Assembly: GCA_943788515.1 (NCBI GenBank) | Contig: CALSQM010000013.1 | Coordinates: forward strand, 1 to 35,977 | Reading direction: 5' to 3' | Length of the DNA stretch: 35,977 bases | Source of the DNA: an uncultured SAR86 cluster bacterium | GTDB taxonomy: Bacteria > Pseudomonadota > Gammaproteobacteria > Magnimaribacterales > D2472 | Shown: piece after piece, positions 1 to 7,155 of the stretch | Layout: each line of letters starts with the position of its first letter | How positions within the stretch are numbered: the stretch's first letter is position 1 | Notes under the pieces: model-generated | What the model was told of the DNA's origin: nothing | Databases searched by the model: none | Seen by the model: only the letters and a program-made list of their open reading frames with translations | Translations under genes and position numbers: made by a program

Positions 1-339
1 CAAAAATACCTTTCAAAACATACTCAAAAATCTATTTCAGTAATTATTACTGATTCAATGACACGACCATATAGATCGGGCGTAACCAACTTTGCTCTTG
101 CAAGTTCAAATATTCAGAGTCTTATTGATTTAAAAGGGGAGAAAGATATTTATGGAAATATTTTAAAGAGTACAGAGATAGCAATTGCAGATGAGCTATC
201 TGCTGCCGCTGGCATTTTAATGGGGCAGGGCGATGATGGGCAACCAGTTATTATTATAAAAGGCTTCAATAGAGATAAATATTCAAAAAATGATGCGTTT
301 AATTTAATAGTTAATGAAGAAGATGACTTATATCGATAA
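1..339 (+). CDS. cofE: Coenzyme F420 gamma-glutamyl ligase (CofE family), 3' end only
   Basis: The reading frame is open from base 1, so this is the C-terminal 112 residues of a gene that begins outside the window. CofE enzymes add L-glutamate to F420-0 using GTP. The visible part matches the C-terminal half of the family: a TDSMTRPYRSG segment (the SD-x-x-GRPWR-like motif), then DLKGEKDIYGN, then EIAIADELSAAAGILMGQ, where family members have VAVADELAAAA-LVMG. The ATG at position 58 is an internal methionine and not the start. The gene ends at TAA 337-339. The family call is good. Whether the organism makes F420, or uses the ligase for another gamma-glutamyl transfer, cannot be told from this fragment. 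Confidence 0.8.
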   Translation, partial: QKYLSKHTQKSISVIITDSMTRPYRSGVTNFALASSNIQSLIDLKGEKDIYGNILKSTEIAIADELSAAAGILMGQGDDGQPVIIIKGFNRDKYSKNDAFNLIVNEEDDLYR

Positions 340-370
340 CATTGTCTAGATTGTCTACTATAATTAGCGC

Positions 371-565
371 ATGAAATTATTTAGCAAAGAATCAATTATT
401 TTTTATAGTATTTTGGGTGCTTTTACTGGGTTTGTTATTGCACCATTTATAAGAAGTTTGATGGATTTATCAACTCCCATAGAATTGGTAATTACAACTT
501 GTTTTATTATTCCTATGTATGTAATTGCAAAAAAATTATTGCTCAAATATTTTATTAAAAATTAG
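371..565 (+). CDS. Small two-helix membrane protein, unknown function
   Basis: This is a 64-aa frame with two hydrophobic stretches (about residues 8-29 and 36-57) and a basic C-terminus ending KKLLLKYFIKN. I do not recognise a family. There is no Shine-Dalgarno sequence. A perfect TATAAT lies at 359-364, six bases before the ATG, which would place transcription start on or next to the start codon. The stop overlaps the end of the convergent phosphodiesterase gene by a few bases. It may be real because of its position, clean membrane profile and -10 box, but no homology supports it. Confidence 0.5.
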   Translation: MKLFSKESIIFYSILGAFTGFVIAPFIRSLMDLSTPIELVITTCFIIPMYVIAKKLLLKYFIKN

Positions 566-1293
566 TCTTTAAGAAGTTGATGAAGAAGCTTGGGCTTGTC
601 TGTAATAATGCCATCAACATTCAAATTGATTAATTTCTTTAATGTTTTTTTATCATTAATAGTCCAGACCATTATTTTAAGATTTCTGCTTTGTGCATAT
701 TTTATAAACCTTTTTGTTACAACCTTTATTCCATGTGAATACATAGGCACCTGAAGACAATCTCCAGGAATGTTTCCTCTATAAAGTCCAAAACTTGCCA
801 ATAGCAACCTAGCGACCTCTTTTGGGCCCATTGAAAGACACATTTCTGGATAATTATCCTGAACTTGTTTTAGTCTTTTGCTGCTAAAGCTAGCAATACA
901 AATTCTATTTTCTGCATTATTTAGTTTAATGACTTCAAGAGCGGGGATTGCCACCATATCTGTCTTTAGATCAATTTGAAAAAACAGGTTAGGAAAAGTT
1001 TTTAGAGTTTCATCAAGTTTTGGAATCGAATGATTATTAAAAATTCTTAATTTATCAATCTCATGTGATGTAAGAGAGCTAAAAATTTCATTTTTTCCTG
1101 TAATCCTTTCTAAGGATTCATCATGGAATATATAAGGAATTCCATCTGAGGAAACTTGAACATCTGTTTCTATATACTTACAACCGATAGATTGCGCATA
1201 TTCAAAAGATGCTAATGTATTTTCATACGATTCAATTGATCCACCCCTATGAGCCAGCACAATTAATCCAGAGTAATTCAGATAAGCTTTCAT
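562..1293 (-). CDS. Glycerophosphodiester phosphodiesterase
   Basis: The 243-aa protein belongs to the GDPD/UgpQ family, which hydrolyses glycerophosphodiesters (deacylated phospholipids) to glycerol-3-phosphate and an alcohol. The metal and catalytic signature is visible: HRGG with ENT (H15, R16, E24), ETD (E42, D44) and HDE (H57). Further on come FQIDLKTD and the C-terminal VDGIITDKP strand of the TIM barrel. No signal peptide is seen, so a cytoplasmic UgpQ-like role is likely. The ATG at 1291-1293 starts just before the barrel. The neighbouring acyltransferase on the other strand also acts in phospholipid metabolism. No specific substrate can be assigned. Confidence 0.9.
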   Translation of the reverse strand: MKAYLNYSGLIVLAHRGGSIESYENTLASFEYAQSIGCKYIETDVQVSSDGIPYIFHDESLERITGKNEIFSSLTSHEIDKLRIFNNHSIPKLDETLKTFPNLFFQIDLKTDMVAIPALEVIKLNNAENRICIASFSSKRLKQVQDNYPEMCLSMGPKEVARLLLASFGLYRGNIPGDCLQVPMYSHGIKVVTKRFIKYAQSRNLKIMVWTINDKKTLKKLINLNVDGIITDKPKLLHQLLKD

Positions 1294-1357
1294 GAGGGGA
1301 TATTGTATACATTATTGAGGTAAAATAAATAATCGAAAAATTACATTAAATATTGCT

Positions 1358-2470
1358 TTGAATAAATTTGATTCTATTAGACCTTACCAAGATCATGAAG
1401 TTAATAGCACTTTAAAAAGATTATCTTCTGATAAAAATATTATAGATACTATACTTAGAACTAATTCATACCCTTTTATAAAAAATTTACCTTTTTCAAA
1501 AAGCTTGATGCCTCTGATACTTTGGAGGAGGGTAAGAAATATAAAAACTATTAAAGGGTATCAGGAGATTTTTGAAGCGATTGTAACCAATATTATTGAT
1601 AAATCTATAGATAACTTTTCAGTTTCAGGCATTGAAAATATTAGTAGAGATAAGTCATATTTATTCATATCTAATCATAGAGATATCACCCTTGACTCAG
1701 CATTATTAAATTTAACATTACATAAAAATGGCTTTAATACTACTAATAATGCTGTTGGTAATAATTTGCTTAACGAAAAATGGGCATCAGATCTAATGAG
1801 ACTTAATAGAAGCTTTATTATTGACCGAAGCGACAAATCAAAAAAGGATATATATAAAAGTTTATTTTTAGCCTCAGAGTTTATATCTATGTCATTAACA
1901 GAAAAAAATGAATCTATTTGGATTGCACAAAAACAAGGCAGATCAAAGGATGGAATTGATTTTACAGATCCATCTGTTTTAAAAATGATTCACTTATGTG
2001 GACGCAAGACAAAAATTAATGATTTTCTTAATAACTTGTCCGTAGTCCCAATTTCCATATCCTATGAAAAAGATCCAAATGATTTGCTTAAAGCAAAAGA
2101 AATTTATCTCACATCGATTAATAGTGAATACAAGAAAGAACCAAGAGAAGACTTGCAGAGCATCTCAGATGGAATTACTGGGCATAAAGGGAACGTACAT
2201 TTATCAATAGGCAAAGTTTTAAATTTTGAAGAAGACTGCTATGAGGCATCAGCTAAATTACTAACATCTAAAATCAATAATTTATATAAATGCCATGCCA
2301 CAAATGAAGCAGCATGTGTTATTCAGGGATTTCCTTTAAAAGATCCTCATTTTTCAGAAGAAGAGGTAGAAAATGCTATGTCTTATTTAAGAGAAAGGCT
2401 GCAATTAGTCGAAGAGGGGATGCAGCCATTCTTGTTAAGACAGTATAGTAATTCTAATTATAAATTGTAG
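1358..2470 (+). CDS. PlsC-type lysophospholipid / glycerol-phosphate acyltransferase
   Basis: A 370-aa acyltransferase of the 1-acyl-glycerol-phosphate acyltransferase superfamily, which uses acyl-CoA or acyl-ACP to acylate a phospholipid precursor. The acceptor motif is at residues 106-113 (NHRDITLD). Aspartate follows the histidine after five residues, rather than the four of the textbook HX4D box. A second block at about 185-195 (IWIAQKQGRSKDG) is the expected substrate-binding EG(R)-like region. The N-terminal region (IRPYQDHEVNSTLKRL) looks conserved and begins right after a TTG codon at 1358, so I keep the TTG start. The next Met is far inside. The end overlaps the convergent amt gene by 13 bases. 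Confidence 0.8.
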   Translation: MNKFDSIRPYQDHEVNSTLKRLSSDKNIIDTILRTNSYPFIKNLPFSKSLMPLILWRRVRNIKTIKGYQEIFEAIVTNIIDKSIDNFSVSGIENISRDKSYLFISNHRDITLDSALLNLTLHKNGFNTTNNAVGNNLLNEKWASDLMRLNRSFIIDRSDKSKKDIYKSLFLASEFISMSLTEKNESIWIAQKQGRSKDGIDFTDPSVLKMIHLCGRKTKINDFLNNLSVVPISISYEKDPNDLLKAKEIYLTSINSEYKKEPREDLQSISDGITGHKGNVHLSIGKVLNFEEDCYEASAKLLTSKINNLYKCHATNEAACVIQGFPLKDPHFSEEEVENAMSYLRERLQLVEEGMQPFLLRQYSNSNYKL

Positions 2471-3744
2471 CCTTGTTCATTGTGCTCACTCATATCCAGG
2501 CCTACTTCTTCATCTTCTGAAGATACCCTGATATCAGTTACAAATGAAATTACTTTCAAAGTAAATAGTGTAGCTATAGCAGTCCAAGTACATATTATTA
2601 TTATTCCTTTAATTTGAATGATAAGTTGATCAAAAACTCCAGAATCAGATATACCTGCTGAACCAGACCCTAAAAACCCATCTGGAGTACCAACAAAACA
2701 AAGCATTATTATTCCAAGCATTCCACCAACACCATGAACTGGAAATACATCAAGCGAATCATCAATTTTAAAATATGACTTAACAGCCTGGGTTGCATAA
2801 AAACAAATAACTCCAGCTAATAGACCAATCAATATAGCTCCAGCTGGTCCCACTGTTCCAGATGCTGGTGTGATTGTGGCTAAACCAGCAACCATCCCAG
2901 TTGCTATGCCAATAATTGTAGCCTTTCCTGATTTTAGCCACTCAATAGCCATCCAAGAAAGAGCTCCCACCGCTGCACTAATATGAGTTACAAGCATTGC
3001 CATTCCCGCTGACCCATCAGCAGCTAATGCACTACCTCCATTAAACCCAAACCATCCAACCCACAACATCGAAGCACCTATCATGACCATGGTTCGATTA
3101 TGAGGGGGCATGGGAGTTTTCATAAATCCATTTCTTTGCCCAAGGTATAGAGCAATTACTAAAGCTCCAATCCCACAGGTTGCATGAACAACAAGCCCAC
3201 CAGCAAAATCGATTACACCTAAGTTTGCAAGATATCCGCCATCACTCCAAACCATATGGCAGGCTGGTAGGTAGACCAAGGTAAACCAAACAACAGAAAA
3301 TAAACACATTGCACCAAATTTCATTCTTTCAGCAAAAGCGCCCACAACCAGCGCTGGTGTTATTATTGCGAATGTCATTTGAAATGAAATAAAAACAGTC
3401 TCAGGAACACCCCCAACAAGAGAGTCTCTGCCTACACCATTAAGAAAAGCTGCACTTAAATTACCAATAAAAAGACCATCTCCCTTGAAAGCAAGACTAT
3501 AGCCATAGACAACCCAGCAAACTGAAATCAGGCATGCTATTGCAAAGCATTGCATTAATACAGATAACACATTTTTTGATCTAACCAAGCCGCCATAAAA
3601 TAAAGCTAAGCCCGGTAAAGTCATAAATAAAACTAAGGCTGTTGAGGTTAATATCCATGAAGTGTCGCCACTATTTAGTTCAGCTGCATAAATCGAAGGC
3701 ATAAAAAATAAACCTATATTCAGTAGTAAAAGTTTGTTCAACAT
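2458..3744 (-). CDS. amt: Ammonium transporter (Amt/AmtB type, with signal sequence)
   Basis: An inner-membrane ammonium channel of about 428 aa. It has an N-terminal signal sequence (LNKLLLLNIGLFFMPSIYA then AELNSGDT), as trimeric AmtB proteins often do, then eleven expected helices. Landmarks are the early GLALFYGGLVRSKNVLSVL block, the first pore histidine in GGLVVHATCG and the second in FPVHGVGGMLG. The C-terminus SSEDEEVGLDMSEHNEQGY is the PII-contacting tail. An upstream in-frame TTG at 3756 would add four residues, but GGAG five bases before the ATG at 3742-3744 decides for this start. It has its own sigma-54-like promoter (3783-3799) and is separated by a terminator from the glnK operon. 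It is a paralogue of the transporter at 3921-5156. Confidence 0.95.
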   Translation of the reverse strand: MLNKLLLLNIGLFFMPSIYAAELNSGDTSWILTSTALVLFMTLPGLALFYGGLVRSKNVLSVLMQCFAIACLISVCWVVYGYSLAFKGDGLFIGNLSAAFLNGVGRDSLVGGVPETVFISFQMTFAIITPALVVGAFAERMKFGAMCLFSVVWFTLVYLPACHMVWSDGGYLANLGVIDFAGGLVVHATCGIGALVIALYLGQRNGFMKTPMPPHNRTMVMIGASMLWVGWFGFNGGSALAADGSAGMAMLVTHISAAVGALSWMAIEWLKSGKATIIGIATGMVAGLATITPASGTVGPAGAILIGLLAGVICFYATQAVKSYFKIDDSLDVFPVHGVGGMLGIIMLCFVGTPDGFLGSGSAGISDSGVFDQLIIQIKGIIIICTWTAIATLFTLKVISFVTDIRVSSEDEEVGLDMSEHNEQGYNL

Positions 3745-3782
3745 AATATCTCCCAAAAAAATATATTATCTATTCTAGTAGC

Positions 3783-3799
3783 ATGCAATTTATATGCCA
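3783..3799 (-). promoter_or_regulatory. Sigma-54 (-24/-12) promoter candidate of the distal amt gene
   Basis: Read on the minus strand, the sequence is TGGCATATAAATTGCAT. The invariant GG and GC are present with the exact 10-base spacing of the TGGCACG-N4-TTGC consensus. The -24 half has two mismatches (T and A for the final CG) and TTGCA is perfect. Start of transcription would fall near 3773, giving a leader of about 29 bases with GGGAG just before the ATG at 3744. Confidence 0.6.
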
Positions 3800-3812
3800 T
3801 TTTATGAAATGT
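3800..3812 (-). promoter_or_regulatory. 13-nt element shared with the torF promoter
   Basis: ACATTTCATAAAA (minus strand) directly abuts the -24 element of the amt promoter. The identical 13 bases occur at 6190-6202 upstream of the torF promoter. A near-palindromic TGCACTGCA follows further upstream at 3825-3833. The identity is seen in the sequence. A role as an activator or DNA-bending site is inference. Confidence 0.4.
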
Positions 3813-3832
3813 GGATTGTTTAAATGCAGTGC

Positions 3833-3870
3833 AAAAGAAAAGGAGTTGCTATTTTGGGTAACAACTCCTT
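3833..3870 (-). terminator. Intrinsic terminator of the torF-glnK-amt unit
   Basis: A 9-bp perfect stem (AAGGAGTTG at 3840-3848 pairing with CAACTCCTT at 3862-3870) has a 13-nt loop. Read on the minus strand it is followed by the T-rich run TTTCTTTTGC. It lies about 50 bases after the stop of the transporter at 3921, and before the sigma-54-like promoter of the next amt gene. Confidence 0.7.
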
Positions 3871-3879
3871 CAGGGGACA

Positions 3880-3910
3880 TAAATAAGGTAATTAGGGGGG
3901 ACCTTATTTA
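3880..3910 (-). other. Second hairpin in the 3' region of amt
   Basis: A 10-bp perfect inverted repeat (TAAATAAGGT at 3880-3889, ACCTTATTTA at 3901-3910) encloses an 11-nt loop with six G residues on the plus strand, so the minus-strand transcript would carry a C6 loop. It sits between the amt stop codon and the terminator hairpin, so the mRNA would end in two stem-loops. It has no T-tract of its own and is probably a stability element, not a terminator. Confidence 0.5.
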
Positions 3911-3920
3911 CATTTAAAAA

Positions 3921-5156
3921 CTAGAACTCTGGGTAGGCTTCGACTCCAATTTCAGACTTATCTAAACCTTCATATTGTTCTTCATCAGAAGCTCTGATTG
4001 GTAGGAATTTATTTATAACTAATATAGTTATTAAGCTAGCAATAAATGTAAAACTAGCAATCGATACAACTCCAATGAACTGTATTACGAATGATGCATC
4101 ATTTGAAAACGGTACAACCATTACACCCAATATTCCTACTATTCCGTGAGCAGATATAGCCCCAACCGGATCGTCTATTTTTAATCTTTTATCAAAAAAT
4201 AAGATAGAGAAATAAACTAAAGCACCTCCAGATGCTCCTATCAGAACTGCTACGCCTGCAGATGGATCTAACGGGTTTGCTGTTATAGCAACAAGACCAG
4301 CAATTGCTCCATTCATTGCCATTGTTACATCCATTTTTCCAGTTAATATCAAACTTAAGAAAATGGCCGTAACAACACCTCCACAAGCTGCCATATTTGT
4401 ATTTAAGAATACTTGACTAACAGCTATAGCACTTCCTTCACTAGCGATGGCTAACTCAGAACCACCATTGAATCCAAACCAACCTAACCATAGTATCCAA
4501 ACACCTAATGCTGCCATTGGTATATTGGAGCCTGGCATTGGTAAAGATGTTCCATCGGCAGCATATTTTCCATTTCTAGCACCAAGAACAAGAGCTACCG
4601 CTAATGCTGCTGCTGCCCCACATAGGTGAACAGTACCTGACCCGGCATAATCCGAGTAACCTATTTGATTTAGGAATCCTTCTCCCCAGTTCCAATATCC
4701 TTGAATTGGGTAAATAACTCCAGTTAGAACAACTGCAAACAAGAAGAATGGAACTAATTTCATTCTTCCAGCAACAGCTCCCGACACTATAGACATAGCC
4801 GTGGCTACAAAAACAACCTGGAAGAAGAAGTCTGCCTGTTGTGAATATGCCATTCCATATGGAATACCAATATCTTCATTGGCTAGGCTTGTAGATAAGC
4901 CGAGTGAAGCTAAGCTAAATTCTGGTAAAACACCACTTATAATCGTCGCATCGCCAGGGTACATAACCATAAACCCACATACTAAGTACATAATACAAGC
5001 TATAGAATATAACCCTATATTTTTAGTAACAATTTCTGATACATCTTTTTTTTGAACAAGTCCTGCTTCGAGCATGGTGAAACCAGCGGCCATAAACATA
5101 ACTAAAGCTCCTGCCATTACGGCATAAAATGTGTCTAATGCAAATGCAATTTCCAT
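3921..5156 (-). CDS. amt: Ammonium transporter, second subtype, co-transcribed with glnK
   Basis: A 411-aa Amt family channel without a cleavable signal. It opens directly with a helix (ALDTFYAVMAGALVMFMAAG) and TMLEAGLVQKKDVSEI. Pore histidines are in SGTVHLCGAAAALA and ISAHGIVGILG. The C-terminal tail ends DEEQYEGLDKSEIGVEAYPEF, compatible with PII docking. AGGAG sits 6-7 bases before the ATG at 5154-5156. It starts 11 bases after the glnK stop, the standard glnK-amt arrangement in which uridylylation-controlled PII closes the channel. It is clearly different from the transporter at 2458-3744 in N-terminus and motif detail, so the two are distinct subtypes and not a recent duplication. An antisense open frame inside it (4447-4629) is a shadow. 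Confidence 0.95.
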   Translation of the reverse strand: MEIAFALDTFYAVMAGALVMFMAAGFTMLEAGLVQKKDVSEIVTKNIGLYSIACIMYLVCGFMVMYPGDATIISGVLPEFSLASLGLSTSLANEDIGIPYGMAYSQQADFFFQVVFVATAMSIVSGAVAGRMKLVPFFLFAVVLTGVIYPIQGYWNWGEGFLNQIGYSDYAGSGTVHLCGAAAALAVALVLGARNGKYAADGTSLPMPGSNIPMAALGVWILWLGWFGFNGGSELAIASEGSAIAVSQVFLNTNMAACGGVVTAIFLSLILTGKMDVTMAMNGAIAGLVAITANPLDPSAGVAVLIGASGGALVYFSILFFDKRLKIDDPVGAISAHGIVGILGVMVVPFSNDASFVIQFIGVVSIASFTFIASLITILVINKFLPIRASDEEQYEGLDKSEIGVEAYPEF

Positions 5157-5167
5157 TTTTTTACTCC

Positions 5168-5518
<351 letters not shown>

Positions 5519-5524
5519 TTAAAA

Positions 5525-6115
5525 TTAAAGACTTGCTGATATTGAGAATACAAATGCATCTTCATCTGCACCATATCCACCATCAGAAAAATCTGAGTAA
5601 GCTAGACCGCAATCATATGAACCGCATGAGAAGCCATAAGAAATACCAAAGTTATCACCATATTCATCATATTCACCATATGAGAATCCAAAGTCACCTA
5701 AAGCGTATGAGATTTCAGTATAATCAGGCGCTGAATCTTGACCTAAAGCAAATGTAAGGCCAAAGTTACCCATTGATAATCCAATAACAACTTCCTCAAA
5801 ATCCAAACCAGTATTATTTTCAGGATAATCAAAAGCTACGTAACCTAAATCAACTCCAACTCCGCCAACTTCGAAACCATAGCCAAAGTAGTAATCTAAT
5901 TCGCTTCCAGCGCCATCATTAAAGTTCACATTTGAACCCCAAATACCAGCATAGAATCCATTTTCTGCTGCATAGTCAAAACCACCTGACATAGCAGGGC
6001 CATCGGTTTGCGTCATGCCTCTCCAAATATAATCAGATGCAAAACTTACATTTGCACTAACAGATGCAAAAGTAGGAAGAGATACTAGACTAACCAATAA
6101 TAATAATTTTTTCAT
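5525..6115 (-). CDS. TorF-family putative porin (Gcw_chp type), nitrogen operon
   Basis: A 196-aa exported protein with a signal peptide (MKKLLLLVSLVSLPTFA) followed by SVSANVSFASDYIWRGMTQTDGPA, the N-terminal signature of the TorF/Gcw_chp family of presumed small outer-membrane beta-barrels. The body is rich in Gly, Tyr, Asp and Phe in alternating patterns (for example FGFSYGEYDEYGDNFGISYG) and ends in FVFSISASL, as barrel strands do. Two Cys (GFSCGSYDCG) are close together. A strong AGGAG precedes the ATG. It is the first gene of the unit torF-glnK-amt. From this context I infer a pore for ammonium or small nitrogen compounds. The family's substrate is not established from sequence. Confidence 0.85.
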   Translation of the reverse strand: MKKLLLLVSLVSLPTFASVSANVSFASDYIWRGMTQTDGPAMSGGFDYAAENGFYAGIWGSNVNFNDGAGSELDYYFGYGFEVGGVGVDLGYVAFDYPENNTGLDFEEVVIGLSMGNFGLTFALGQDSAPDYTEISYALGDFGFSYGEYDEYGDNFGISYGFSCGSYDCGLAYSDFSDGGYGADEDAFVFSISASL

Positions 6116-6161
6116 TTTTTACTCCTTTTATAAAAAAATAATTGATATTCATTAATACCTA

Positions 6162-6178
6162 ATGCAATTAGCGTGCCA
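6162..6178 (-). promoter_or_regulatory. Sigma-54 (-24/-12) promoter of torF-glnK-amt
   Basis: On the minus strand TGGCACGCTAATTGCAT matches the TGGCACG-N4-TTGCA consensus at all conserved bases with correct GG-GC spacing. It is preceded by T, as in the YTGGCACG form. Transcription would begin near 6152, leaving a leader of about 37 bases that ends in AGGAG before the torF ATG at 6115. The site implies that the genome encodes RpoN and an NtrC-like activator, neither of which is in this window. Confidence 0.75.
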
Positions 6179-6189
6179 ATATGAAATAG

Positions 6190-6202
6190 TTTTATGAAAT
6201 GT
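6190..6202 (-). promoter_or_regulatory. 13-nt element shared with the distal amt promoter
   Basis: ACATTTCATAAAA (minus strand) lies 11 bases upstream of the -24 element. The same 13 bases abut the -24 element of the distal amt gene (3800-3812), one helical turn closer. A second partial copy, ATTTCAT, lies between the element and the promoter at 6181-6187. Confidence 0.4.
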
Positions 6203-6245
6203 AATTTGAAGATATAATAAATCTACAAATTAAAGGGGAAATCTG

Positions 6246-7016
6246 ATGGATTTAAAAAATAATGTAGCACTTGTAACTGGAGGAGCTTCTGGCCTAGGAA
6301 GAGGAACTGTTGAGTATTTAGTTTCTAAAGGAGCAAAAGTAGCAATACTTGATATTAATGATGACAAAGCTAAAGAAGTTGTTGATTTATTAGGTGCGGA
6401 TAATGTTTCTTATTTTAATACCAATGTTATGGAAGAAGAATCTGTTCAAAATGCTATCGATGGTATTAAAGAAACTTTTGGCAAACTCAATTTTGTTATC
6501 AACTGTGCTGGAACTGGTTATGGTGCAAGAATATTAGGTCGTAAAGGACCACACCCTTTAGATATTTTTAAATTTATAATTGATCTCAATCTTGTCGGCA
6601 CATTTAACGTAATGAGATTAGGCGCAGAGTTAATAGACAAAAATGAACCTGATGAAAAAGGAGAAAGGGGCGTGATTATAAATACTGCATCTATAGCTGG
6701 CTATGAAGGACAGATTGGTCAATCAGCTTATAGCGCTTCAAAAGCTGGTGTTATTGGTCTTACATTAACAGCTGCTAGAGACCTAGCTCGTCATAACATC
6801 AGAGTTTGTACTATTGCACCAGGAATATTCGATACTCCTTTAATGCAGCTAGCAAAAGATGAAAATAAAGAGACCTTGCTTGAAGCTACTCAGTTTCCTC
6901 ACAGGTTTGGACATGTTGATGAATATGCTCAATTAGCTGAGCATATTATTAGCAATACTTACCTAAACGGTGAGACTATTAGGCTAGATTCTGCAATGAG
7001 AATGGGCCCTAAGTAA
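6246..7016 (+). CDS. Short-chain dehydrogenase, 3-hydroxyacyl-CoA dehydrogenase type-2-like
   Basis: A 256-aa classical SDR. The NAD-binding TGGASGLGRGT is at residues 11-21, an acidic residue ends the second strand (AILDIND, favouring NAD over NADP), and NCAG follows. The catalytic Ser lies in IINTASIAGYEG and Tyr/Lys in YSASKAG. The segment APGIFDTPLM and the insert ARILGRKGPHPLDIFKFIIDLNL resemble the HSD17B10 group, which oxidises 3-hydroxyacyl-CoA or hydroxysteroids. AAGGGG lies 8 bases before the ATG. It is divergent from torF and shares a 130-bp upstream region. A role in beta-oxidation is likely, given the acyl-CoA dehydrogenase and other lipid enzymes in the window, but the substrate is inferred. 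Confidence 0.88.
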   Translation: MDLKNNVALVTGGASGLGRGTVEYLVSKGAKVAILDINDDKAKEVVDLLGADNVSYFNTNVMEEESVQNAIDGIKETFGKLNFVINCAGTGYGARILGRKGPHPLDIFKFIIDLNLVGTFNVMRLGAELIDKNEPDEKGERGVIINTASIAGYEGQIGQSAYSASKAGVIGLTLTAARDLARHNIRVCTIAPGIFDTPLMQLAKDENKETLLEATQFPHRFGHVDEYAQLAEHIISNTYLNGETIRLDSAMRMGPK

Positions 7017-7019
7017 TAT

Positions 7020-7154
7020 TTACTGGACAGCAACCCAATAGGTCATAGCTACTACGACTACAGTTACTAAGAAGAGTATGACTCTTGTATCTGACTTACT
7101 ATCTTCGTTTGCTTCTGAAGATTCGTAATATTTTTCAAATTCATCTTTATTCAT
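7020..7154 (-). CDS. 44-aa single-helix membrane protein downstream of acuI
   Basis: A short frame encodes 44 residues: an acidic N-terminal half (MNKDEFEKYYESSEANED) followed by one hydrophobic helix (about residues 24-42, VILFLVTVVVVAMTYWVAV) ending in Q. GGAG lies 7 bases before the ATG at 7152-7154, inside the end of acuI, whose stop is one base away. The good ribosome site and tight coupling make it credible as the third gene of trxB-acuI-orf44. It is tail-to-tail with the SDR gene (3 bases apart). No family is recognised. The likely topology is N-terminus in the cytoplasm. Confidence 0.65.
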   Translation of the reverse strand: MNKDEFEKYYESSEANEDSKSDTRVILFLVTVVVVAMTYWVAVQ

Positions 7155-7155
7155 T

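Noticed and set aside
5533-5757. His-rich plus-strand frame (repeated HHIHH-like runs) opposite torF
   Set aside because: It is the antisense of Tyr/Asp/Gly-rich barrel strands in torF. The His runs come from the reverse of Asp/Tyr codons, and there is no ribosome site.
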